Shown here one piece after another: positions 1-5,573 of a stretch of DNA of 5,573 nt (position 1 is its first letter; each line of letters starts with the position of its first letter). Source of the stretch: Bacteroidota bacterium (GTDB lineage: Bacteria; Bacteroidota; Ignavibacteria; UBA10030; UBA6906); assembly GCA_003541875.1 (NCBI GenBank), contig DPLS01000179.1:1550-7122 (forward strand), read 5' to 3'. The translations under genes and the position numbers were made by a program. The notes below the pieces were generated by a model. The model saw only the letters and a program-made list of their open reading frames with translations. It made no database searches and was not told the origin of the DNA.

Positions 1-666
1 ACGCTTGCGTTTGAGCCAGGTGACCATGCGGAGTACACCAACATCGGCTACATGGTGCTGGGAGCAATTATCGAAAAGATTACAGGTCAGACATATGAAG
101 CCTACATCAGGGAGCATGTATTGAAACCGCTTGCGATGAATCATACGGATTTTCTCTATACGAAAGAGATGGAGCCATACGAAGCTGCTGGTTCTCATCC
201 CGTCTTTAATGCGATGACACCTTTGCTTCCTTTTGTAGCGGGATCGTATATCCGGGAATGTTTTGGAGATCATCTCTGGTTCGAGCGGGTCTACAATGAC
301 CAGACTCCGCCGACCGGTTTGATTGGTTCTGCAACCGATGCTGCGCGATTGGTTTCAGCGTATCTCAACGGAGGTGAACTTAATGGTCGGCGCATTCTTT
401 CACAGGAATCAATTACGATGATGACACGCGAAGGACATGTCGAAAAGAAAACGAGTGGTCAGCGCTTAAAGCGTTTGCAGGGAATCGGATGGCAAATATA
501 TGAAGACAGCGTCCGGTTGATGATAAAACACTCGGGTGGCGGTCCGGGTTTCAGCACGGAGATGCAACTGTATCCTGATGAAAAACTCGGATTTGTTCTC
601 TTCACCAATGATGGTACGTTTGAAGGATGGAAAATTATGAACTTAGTGACAACGTTAAAGTGGTGA
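1..666 (+). CDS. Serine hydrolase, class C beta-lactamase/PBP-like family (5' truncated by window edge)
   Basis: The reading frame is open from base 1, so the N-terminus, including the SxxK nucleophile motif, lies outside the window; 221 codons remain. The second catalytic motif is visible as Tyr-Thr-Asn (bases 34-42, in EYTNIGYMVLG), the equivalent of the family's Y-x-N. The third motif, equivalent to KTG, is His-Ser-Gly followed by Gly-Gly (529-543, in KHSGGGPGF). Between them lies the typical stretch PPTGLIGSATDAARLV, then LNGGELNGRRILSQES, which matches the common 'GG-SxAxDxARF...LNGG...G.RILS' pattern. The end, GFVLFTNDGT plus a short helix, is normal for the family. Members include DD-peptidases, esterases and beta-lactamase-like enzymes, and substrate cannot be told from this part. 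Localisation is unknown because the signal-peptide region is missing. The ATG at base 52 is internal, not the real start. The gene converges with prfC. Confidence 0.88.
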   Translation, partial: TLAFEPGDHAEYTNIGYMVLGAIIEKITGQTYEAYIREHVLKPLAMNHTDFLYTKEMEPYEAAGSHPVFNAMTPLLPFVAGSYIRECFGDHLWFERVYNDQTPPTGLIGSATDAARLVSAYLNGGELNGRRILSQESITMMTREGHVEKKTSGQRLKRLQGIGWQIYEDSVRLMIKHSGGGPGFSTEMQLYPDEKLGFVLFTNDGTFEGWKIMNLVTTLKW

Positions 667-887
667 TACAAAAAGGCAACTTCGCCTTTTGGCTGAATGT
701 TCCTTTGGATCTAAATCCAGAATCGAAAGCGATGCTGAGCAAGATCCGGGCATGTTATTCCGGCAGGATGGGGCGCAGCTTCATGCGCAAGCTAGTCAGG
801 GAAAACAAGTATCACAAAGGCAAACAACTCGAGGCAAGAAGTAGAGAGATTGCAGAAGCTCTGACGCGCTTGCGGGCGGTCCACGCC
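667..887. other. Unassigned spacer between convergent genes, with a doubtful open frame
   Basis: Apart from the small hairpin at its left end, this 221-bp spacer has no feature I can assign. A plus-strand frame is open from an ATG at 627 (inside the hydrolase gene) to a stop at 1010 (inside prfC), 127 codons. Its middle part, about 690-880, reads like a basic, helix-prone peptide (SFMRKLVRENKYHKGKQ, then EARSREIAEALTRLRA). It has no visible ribosome binding site, overlaps real genes at both ends and matches no family I know. A second plus frame is open through the hydrolase stop to a TAG near 842, so openness alone means little here. It could be chance or the remnant of a decayed gene. Confidence 0.3.
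671..690 (+). terminator. Candidate bidirectional intrinsic terminator after the serine hydrolase gene
   Basis: A perfect 7-bp inverted repeat, AAAAGGC (671-677) and GCCTTTT (684-690), encloses a 6-base loop and begins 4 bases after the hydrolase stop codon. The left arm is preceded by a further A and the right arm ends in four T, so the T-tract is part of the stem. On the opposite strand the hairpin is followed by five T, so it could also stop prfC transcripts about 200 bases past their stop codon. The stem has only three G-C pairs, so its strength is doubtful. Confidence 0.42.
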
Positions 888-2480
888 TCACTTCTTGTAC
901 GGCATTTCCGCAAGTTCGATTTCTGGATTCTTCTCTGCAAAGTAATTCAGCGCCCACTCCCCCGTAAACAAGATGGCAAGTTGTTGCTCGGTGTTCTCAA
1001 CCAATGCTGAACCTGTAGGGAGACTGATGCCGGCGAGTTTTGCCTGATCAACAGTCGGATCAATCCATCTCAGAAGCTTCCACTCTGTGTGCTCCAACCG
1101 ACTGGCAGCACCATATTCGCTCTCCAATCTATACTGCACCACCTCGAATTGCAGCGGGCCGACCGCCGCAAGAACGGGCACCTTCTGCCCCGAATTCTTG
1201 AGTTGGAATCCTTGCACCACGCCTTCCTGCAACAATTGGCTGACCCCATCTCTGAATTTCTTGTAGAGGCCTGCGTTTGGATTGTAGAGCATCGCGAAGC
1301 ATTCGGGAGGAAAATGAGGGATCTCGTTGTACACGATGGATTCCTCTTCGGTCAACGTATCGCCTATGGCAAAGCTGGACTGTCCCACGAAGCCAACAAT
1401 ATCACCCGGGTATGCCTCGTCAATGGTCTCACGTTGCTGACCAAACAGCTTGCTCGCATTGGAGAGGCGGACCTTCTTTCCGGTTCGTGAGTGGGTGACT
1501 GACATGTCACGGGTGAACTTCCCGGAACATACGCGCACGAACGCTATTCGATCGCGATGCCGGGGATCCATGTTCGCTTGTATCTTGAAGATGAATCCGG
1601 AAAACGCGTCCTGCTCCATCGGGATCGTTCTACCTGCACTCGTTCGAGGGCGAGGCGCACCGGCATACTCGAGAAAGCCATCCAGCAATAATTGGACGCC
1701 GAAGTTGTTCCGGGCGCTTCCAAAAAAGACAGGAGTCATCTTGCCACTCAGTACGTCCGCAGCATCGAAGGTCTCTCCAGCGTGATCGAGCATCTGCAAT
1801 TCCTCGATCATCGTACTGTAGGTTCTATCACTTAAGCGTTCACGAACAATCGGATCACCGAGATTGGAGATCTCTACGGGTGCACGGTAGGAACCACTGG
1901 CGTTAAGTTCGTAGAGATGCACTTGTTTTGCGTGACGATCAAACACCCCCCTGAACTCGAAGCCCGTTCCCAATGGCCAGTTCATTGGCACCGCCCCGAT
2001 CTTCAGCACGCTTTCCAGTTCGTCGAGCAACGCAAGCGGGTCCTTTGTCGGCCTGTCAAGCTTGTTCATGAATGTGAAGATGGGAATCTCTCTCCTCCGG
2101 CAGACCTCGAAGAGCTTGCGCGTCTGTTTCTCAATGCCTTTCGCTGCATCGATCACCATGACGACGGCATCAACTGCGGTGAGCACGCGGTAAGTGTCCT
2201 CGGAAAAATCCTGGTGGCCCGGTGTGTCCAGGAGATTGATGCGATATCCGTTGTAGTCAAACTGCAGCACAGTTGAGCTGATCGAAATGCCCCGCTTCCG
2301 CTCGAGTTCCATCCAATCAGATGTGGATTGGCGCTGGTTTTTGCGCGCAGTGACCGAACCGGCAAGCTGAACTGCCCCACCGTACAAGAGGAACTTCTCT
2401 GTCAGAGTGGTCTTCCCCGCGTCCGGATGCGAGATGATGGCGAAGGTACGACGTCGCTTGATTTCTTCTTTGATTCCCAT
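888..2480 (-). CDS. prfC: Peptide chain release factor 3 (RF3), translational GTPase
   Basis: The product is 530 aa, essentially the length of E. coli RF3 (529 aa). RF3 is a cytosolic class II release factor: it binds the ribosome after peptide release and uses GTP to eject RF1 or RF2 so they can recycle. The G domain is complete: P-loop SHPDAGKTT (residues 17-25), switch I ERKRGISIS (60-68), DTPGH (85-89), NKLD (139-142) and the G5 motif in FFGSARNNFGV (about 252-262). These sequences are diagnostic for RF3 rather than EF-G, EF-Tu or LepA. The beta-barrel domain II (about 280-375) and the RF3-specific C-terminal domain, with VGPLQFEVVQYRLESEYG, follow. The start MGIKEEIKRRRTFAIISHPD fits the family exactly. 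No Shine-Dalgarno sequence is evident before the ATG; upstream on the coding strand reads TCTTAACAATCATCGA. The gene is divergent from ettA and convergent with the serine hydrolase. No defect is visible. Confidence 0.97.
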   Translation of the reverse strand: MGIKEEIKRRRTFAIISHPDAGKTTLTEKFLLYGGAVQLAGSVTARKNQRQSTSDWMELERKRGISISSTVLQFDYNGYRINLLDTPGHQDFSEDTYRVLTAVDAVVMVIDAAKGIEKQTRKLFEVCRRREIPIFTFMNKLDRPTKDPLALLDELESVLKIGAVPMNWPLGTGFEFRGVFDRHAKQVHLYELNASGSYRAPVEISNLGDPIVRERLSDRTYSTMIEELQMLDHAGETFDAADVLSGKMTPVFFGSARNNFGVQLLLDGFLEYAGAPRPRTSAGRTIPMEQDAFSGFIFKIQANMDPRHRDRIAFVRVCSGKFTRDMSVTHSRTGKKVRLSNASKLFGQQRETIDEAYPGDIVGFVGQSSFAIGDTLTEEESIVYNEIPHFPPECFAMLYNPNAGLYKKFRDGVSQLLQEGVVQGFQLKNSGQKVPVLAAVGPLQFEVVQYRLESEYGAASRLEHTEWKLLRWIDPTVDQAKLAGISLPTGSALVENTEQQLAILFTGEWALNYFAEKNPEIELAEMPYKK

Positions 2481-2565
2481 TCGATGATTGTTAAGACTCG
2501 TGGCTCACATGATAATGAATTCCGCCGCAAGAAGGAATCTCGTAGTGTAATGAAGAGCCCTATTC

Positions 2566-2590
2566 CGTATATTGTACACCACAACATATG
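2566..2590. promoter_or_regulatory. Imperfect dyad and overlapping -10-like boxes in the prfC/ettA divergent spacer
   Basis: Two 10-base arms, CGTATATTGT (2566-2575) and ACAACATATG (2581-2590), form an inverted repeat with 8 of 10 positions matching and a 5-base spacer. The left arm overlaps TATATT on the plus strand (2568-2573, towards ettA) and TACAAT on the minus strand (revcomp of 2571-2576, towards prfC), both close to the sigma70 -10 consensus. No good -35 element lies at the right distance on either strand (GTGTAA at 2545-2550 is the plus-strand candidate), so the promoter call is tentative. The dyad has the size of a regulator operator but could be chance in an AT-richer stretch. Confidence 0.28.
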
Positions 2591-2621
2591 CCTCTTCACT
2601 CATCAAGCACTATCGCAGATC

Positions 2622-4295
2622 ATGAGCGACAACAAAATCATCTTCTCCATGATCGGTGTTGGGAAAGTGCACAAGCCCAACAAACAGGTCCTCAAGGACA
2701 TCTATCTCTCGTTCTTCTACGGAGCAAAGATCGGCGTGCTTGGATTGAACGGCGCGGGCAAGAGCTCTCTTCTGAGGCTGATTGCAGGCGTGGACAAGGA
2801 CTATATTGGCGAGATAACAGTCCAGAAAGGGATCACTTTCGGCTACCTTCCACAAGAACCCGAATTGGACCTCAGCAAGACCGTGCGCGAGATTGTAGAG
2901 GAAGGAGCGCAAGCGACAGTCAAGTTGTTGAAGGAGTATGAGGCCATCAGCGCCAAATTCTCGGAGCCCAATGCAGACTTTGATGCGCTGATGGAGAAAC
3001 AGTCGAAGCTGCAGGAACAGATCGACCATCTGAATGCCTGGGATCTGGACAGCAAGCTCGAACAAGCGATGGACGCGTTGCGCTGTCCGTCGGGTGATAC
3101 AAGAGTGTCGGTCATCTCTGGTGGCGAACGCCGCCGTGTGGCGCTCTGTCGGCTGCTGCTACAGGAACCTGATGTGCTTCTGCTCGACGAACCGACCAAC
3201 CATCTGGACGCTGAATCCGTTGCCTGGCTTGAGCAACATCTCGCACAGTACAAAGGAACGGTGCTTGCCGTGACCCACGACCGGTACTTTCTTGACAACG
3301 TCGCTGGATGGATTCTGGAGCTTGATCGGGGGGAAGGCATTCCCTTCAAAGGGAACTACTCATCCTGGCTCGACCAAAAGCAACAGCGCCTTTCTGTGGA
3401 AGAGAAGCAAGAGTCGAAGCGCGCGAAAACTTTGGAGCACGAGTTGGAGTGGATTCGCATGAACCCGAAAGGGCGGCACGCAAAGAGCAAAGCGCGTATC
3501 TCGGCGTATGAGCGAATGGTGGCAGAGGAGAGTGAAAAGCGGAGTGAAGAGATCGAAATCTATGTTCCCCCTGGCCCGCGGCTCGGCAACCTGGTGATTG
3601 AAGCGACGAAAGTCTCCAAAGCATACGGCGATAACCTGCTCTATGAAGAAATGGATTTCTCGCTCCCGCCTGGCGGAATCGTTGGCATCATTGGTCCGAA
3701 CGGTGCAGGAAAGACCACACTGTTCAGAATGATCACGGGGCAGGAAAAGCCCGATAACGGGGCGATTAGAATCGGCGATACTGTCAAGCTTGCGTACGTT
3801 GACCAGAACAGGCCGCTCGATCCGGAGAAGTCGATTTGGCAGGAGATCTCCGGCAGTCAGGATCTCATCATGCTGGGCAACCGTGAGGTGAACTCCCGCG
3901 CATACGTTGCGCGCTTCAATTTCAGTGGAACAGACCAACAAAAGAAAGTCGGTGTGCTGTCGGGAGGAGAACGTAATCGCGTTCATCTTGCCAAAGTGTT
4001 GAGAGAAGGCGCGAACGTGCTCTTGCTTGACGAGCCGACGAACGACCTCGACGTGAACACCCTCCGTGCACTTGAAGAAGCGCTTCTGAACTTTGCCGGA
4101 TGTGCCGTGGTGATTACTCACGACCGTTGGTTTCTCGATCGCGTGGCTACTCACATCCTCGCCTTTGAAGGCGAAAGCAAAGTGGCATGGTTTGAAGGAA
4201 ACTTCAATGAGTATGAAGAAGATCGGCATAAGCGTCTGGGCATCGAAGCCGACCGACCCCACCGGATCAAGTACAAGAAGCTCATGCGGGCGTGA
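2622..4295 (+). CDS. ettA: Energy-dependent translational throttle protein EttA (ABC-F ATPase)
   Basis: With the ATG at 2622 the protein is 557 aa (E. coli EttA: 555 aa) and begins MSDNKIIFSMIGVGKVHKP, aligning with the E. coli start. EttA is a soluble ABC-F protein that binds the ribosomal E site, contacts P-site tRNA and gates the first elongation step according to the ATP/ADP ratio. Two ABC domains are intact. ABC1 has Walker A GLNGAGKSS (41-49), signature SGGE (166-169) and Walker B LLLDEP with Glu190. ABC2 has GPNGAGKTT (358-366), SGGE (447-450) and Glu471. The ABC1 insertion corresponding to the EttA arm (about 95-140) and the charged inter-domain linker, the P-site tRNA interaction motif (about 248-310, ELEWIRMNPKGRHAKSKAR), mark EttA rather than Uup, YbiT or YheS. 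The C-terminus RIKYKKLMRA is also EttA-like. The frame is open upstream to 2328, but that stretch is antisense to prfC and foreign to the family. No clear Shine-Dalgarno sequence precedes the ATG. Confidence 0.97.
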   Translation: MSDNKIIFSMIGVGKVHKPNKQVLKDIYLSFFYGAKIGVLGLNGAGKSSLLRLIAGVDKDYIGEITVQKGITFGYLPQEPELDLSKTVREIVEEGAQATVKLLKEYEAISAKFSEPNADFDALMEKQSKLQEQIDHLNAWDLDSKLEQAMDALRCPSGDTRVSVISGGERRRVALCRLLLQEPDVLLLDEPTNHLDAESVAWLEQHLAQYKGTVLAVTHDRYFLDNVAGWILELDRGEGIPFKGNYSSWLDQKQQRLSVEEKQESKRAKTLEHELEWIRMNPKGRHAKSKARISAYERMVAEESEKRSEEIEIYVPPGPRLGNLVIEATKVSKAYGDNLLYEEMDFSLPPGGIVGIIGPNGAGKTTLFRMITGQEKPDNGAIRIGDTVKLAYVDQNRPLDPEKSIWQEISGSQDLIMLGNREVNSRAYVARFNFSGTDQQKKVGVLSGGERNRVHLAKVLREGANVLLLDEPTNDLDVNTLRALEEALLNFAGCAVVITHDRWFLDRVATHILAFEGESKVAWFEGNFNEYEEDRHKRLGIEADRPHRIKYKKLMRA

Positions 4296-4338
4296 ACGAC
4301 CTCAGTTTTGGCTGTGGATGTCGTACGGTGCCCGTTTC

Positions 4339-4367
4339 TTGCAATTCAAGACCCTTTTGGATATATT
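4339..4367 (+). promoter_or_regulatory. Sigma70-type promoter for the thioredoxin-like gene
   Basis: TTGCAA (4339-4344; 4 of 6 against TTGACA) and TATATT (4362-4367; 5 of 6 against TATAAT) are separated by exactly 17 bases. The site lies in the 108-bp gap between ettA and the thioredoxin-like gene. Transcription would start near 4374, giving a leader of about 30 bases before the ATG at 4404. This suggests the downstream gene is at least partly independent of ettA. It is a consensus match only. Confidence 0.5.
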
Positions 4368-4403
4368 TTTCTGAGGATGTCTCACGGTAACGACAAAGCA
4401 TAG

Positions 4404-5432
4404 ATGACGATTCAGGAGTTTCAAGTCCACCAAATCCCCGCCCATGAGTTGTATGGGGATTTCTGGTTTAACTCGGAGCCGGTTCCAATTGCGGCGTTGC
4501 GCGGGCGCGTGATCCTGCTCGACTTCTGGGATTACTCTGATTGCAGCAGTCTACGCGCTCTTCCATACATGAGAGAATGGCACAAGCGTTACAGTCCGTA
4601 TGGGCTGATTGTCGTCGGAGTACATACCCCGAAATTTCCCTTCGGGAAGAACCCGCAGAATGTTCAGCGTGCAATCGAGCGTCTGGGTATTGAATATCCC
4701 GTCGTGATGGACAACGAAGCAATGGTCTGGTCAAGCTACCAAAACCGTGTCTGGCCTACGAAACACCTCATTGACAGGAATGGATTCGTGCGTTGTGCAG
4801 CGGCGGGCGAAGGAAGCTACAGCGCAATGGAACAGGTCATCCACTCGTTACTGTATAGCTCGGGCGTGACGACAGAACTTCCGATCCTTATGGATCCGGT
4901 ACGTGAGTCTGATCGTACGGGTGCGGTCAGTTACAAAGCAACGCCCGAAATGTTTGCCGGCTATCTAAGAGGTAGTATCGGCAATGTTGAAGGATATAGC
5001 CCTGAGTCTGTTGTGGAATATGCCGATCCCAAAATCTACTATGATGGACGGTTTTACGTCGATGGGAGCTGGTTGAATGATAAGAATTCCCTCAAGTATC
5101 AGGAGGAGCAAGACCGAGAGGGCCACATTATCGTTAGCTACCAAGGGGCTGAGGTCAACGCCGTACTGAGCGCAAAGGATGACAAACAATTTGAAATGAC
5201 GGTTCGACAGGACGATCAATTCCTCTCTTCAGAGAACAGGGGAGACGATATTCATGTCAAAGCGGATGGTGTGAGCGTTATCCGAATTGATGAACCGAAG
5301 ATGTACAATGTTGTCAGGAACAAAGAGTTTGGCGAACACGTCCTCAGACTCAGCACCCGGAGCAATGCATGTGAGCTGTATTCACTGACGTTTGTTTCGA
5401 GCGTAATCCCCGAACTCATCTCGAATAACTGA
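4404..5432 (+). CDS. DipZ-like thioredoxin-fold protein with a degenerate active site (DCSS in place of CXXC)
   Basis: The 342-aa product has two domains. Residues about 15-152 form a TlpA/AhpC-type thioredoxin fold: LLDFWDYS leads into the active-site helix, then LRALPYMREWHKRY, GVHTPKFPFGK and the cis-proline region VWPTKHLIDRNGFVR (Pro118), then GEGSY. Residues about 177-335 resemble the beta-rich C-terminal domain that follows thioredoxin in mycobacterial DipZ (the family I know as 'thioredoxin-like C-terminal'), starting at TPEMFAGYLR (180-189). DipZ relatives normally read DFWxYxCxNC; here the CXXC positions are Asp46-Cys47-Ser48-Ser49, so both redox cysteines are lost and the only nearby Cys is shifted by one. 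Other cysteines are 131 and 323. There is no signal peptide or membrane segment, and a stop codon lies directly before the ATG, so no longer N-terminus is possible. The protein is probably cytosolic, with a binding or altered redox role. No Shine-Dalgarno sequence is evident. Confidence 0.85.
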   Translation: MTIQEFQVHQIPAHELYGDFWFNSEPVPIAALRGRVILLDFWDYSDCSSLRALPYMREWHKRYSPYGLIVVGVHTPKFPFGKNPQNVQRAIERLGIEYPVVMDNEAMVWSSYQNRVWPTKHLIDRNGFVRCAAAGEGSYSAMEQVIHSLLYSSGVTTELPILMDPVRESDRTGAVSYKATPEMFAGYLRGSIGNVEGYSPESVVEYADPKIYYDGRFYVDGSWLNDKNSLKYQEEQDREGHIIVSYQGAEVNAVLSAKDDKQFEMTVRQDDQFLSSENRGDDIHVKADGVSVIRIDEPKMYNVVRNKEFGEHVLRLSTRSNACELYSLTFVSSVIPELISNN

Positions 5433-5456
5433 TCGTACGACCGCTAAAGGTTGTCT

Positions 5457-5490
5457 CGACGGCGGGCAGAACGCTCGCCGTTGTCGTTTG
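5457..5490 (+). terminator. Strong GC-rich hairpin, probable terminator of the thioredoxin-like gene
   Basis: Arms CGACGGCGGGC (5457-5467) and GCTCGCCGTTG (5473-5483) form an 11-bp stem with two G-U wobbles and a 5-base loop AGAAC, starting 24 bases after the stop codon. The stem is strong, but the following tract TCGTTTG has only a modest run of T, so it is a suboptimal intrinsic terminator or possibly an RNA-stabilising 3' hairpin. Confidence 0.55.
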
Positions 5491-5573
5491 TGCGGTTCAA
5501 CCAGAAAGAATGCAAAGCCGAAATCTGTCATCCGTAATCTGACGTCAGGGTACTGCTCGTGAAATCCTTTCTC
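5491..5573. other. Short right-edge region with no assignable feature
   Basis: Downstream of the hairpin no gene start is convincing. A minus-strand frame is open from the window edge to a stop at 5382-5384, but it would run through the terminator hairpin and about 50 bases into the neighbouring gene, so I do not call it. The other two minus frames close within about 45 bases of the edge and could in principle be the tail of a gene lying to the right. A perfect 10-base palindrome, CTGACGTCAG, sits at 5539-5548. Confidence 0.3.

Noticed and set aside
875..887. GGCG/CGCC hairpin next to the prfC stop codon
   Set aside because: It has only four base pairs and no T-run on the minus strand, so it is too weak to call a terminator.
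2328..2621. N-terminal extension of the ettA frame by 98 codons
   Set aside because: The extension is antisense to the start of prfC and covers the divergent spacer. The protein from the ATG at 2622 already matches full-length EttA at both ends.
3360..4262. A 300-codon minus-strand open frame antisense to ettA
   Set aside because: It lies wholly within the conserved ettA coding region, its translation is rich in Cys, His, Phe and Arg with no recognisable motif, and it is explained as a shadow of ettA codon usage.
4296..4324. Imperfect hairpin directly after the ettA stop codon
   Set aside because: The stem is broken by a 3-base bulge and a mismatch (ACGA, CC, CAG against CTG, GG, TCGT) and no T-tract follows, so it does not qualify as an intrinsic terminator.
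5539..5548. Perfect palindrome CTGACGTCAG
   Set aside because: It is a single short palindrome with no second copy, promoter or gene start nearby, so nothing supports a functional site.
5382..5573. Minus-strand open frame entering from the right edge
   Set aside because: It is open for 62 codons but would run through the 3' hairpin and end inside the thioredoxin-like gene. The translation shows no family I recognise, and the visible length is too short to decide.
1..5573. Search for CRISPR repeats, insertion-sequence ends, tRNA/rRNA and defence-type gene sets
   Set aside because: No repeated spacer-repeat pattern, transposase, terminal inverted repeats, tRNA-like fold or known defence module was seen. 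The window is mainly conserved housekeeping genes.

Overview
This window is mostly well-conserved bacterial chromosome. It holds the 3' part of a penicillin-binding-protein-like serine hydrolase gene (+, cut by the left edge), prfC for peptide chain release factor 3 (-), ettA for the ABC-F translational throttle protein (+), and a gene for a two-domain thioredoxin-fold protein related to the periplasmic part of DipZ (+). Base composition looks balanced, near 50% GC. None of the three visible start codons (prfC, ettA, thioredoxin-like) has a recognisable Shine-Dalgarno sequence at the usual distance. Together with the gene types this loosely suggests the Bacteroidota/Chlorobi/Ignavibacteria side of the bacteria, but that is a weak inference from 5.6 kb.

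Layout. Bases 1-666 encode the serine hydrolase C-terminal part, followed at once by a small hairpin with A- and T-rich flanks (671-690). Bases 667-887 carry no gene I can support, only an open frame of doubtful status. The prfC gene (888-2480) is read leftwards and converges on the hydrolase. A 141-bp divergent spacer (2481-2621) separates prfC from ettA (2622-4295) and holds an imperfect 10-bp-arm dyad overlapping -10-like hexamers on both strands. The 108-bp gap after ettA contains a good sigma70-type promoter (4339-4367) serving the thioredoxin-like gene (4404-5432). That gene is followed by a strong GC-rich hairpin (5457-5483). The last ~70 bases show nothing I can assign.

How the genes relate. 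RF3 and EttA are both ribosome-associated nucleotide hydrolases: RF3 is a GTPase that recycles RF1/RF2 after termination, and EttA is an ATPase that binds the E site and gates entry into elongation according to energy state. Their head-to-head arrangement may allow joint control. The other two genes have no evident functional link to them.

The most unusual feature is in the thioredoxin-like protein. The normal CXXC active site is replaced by Asp-Cys-Ser-Ser and there is no export signal, so it is probably not a conventional disulfide oxidoreductase. I found no CRISPR array, mobile element, RNA gene or evident new defence system here.
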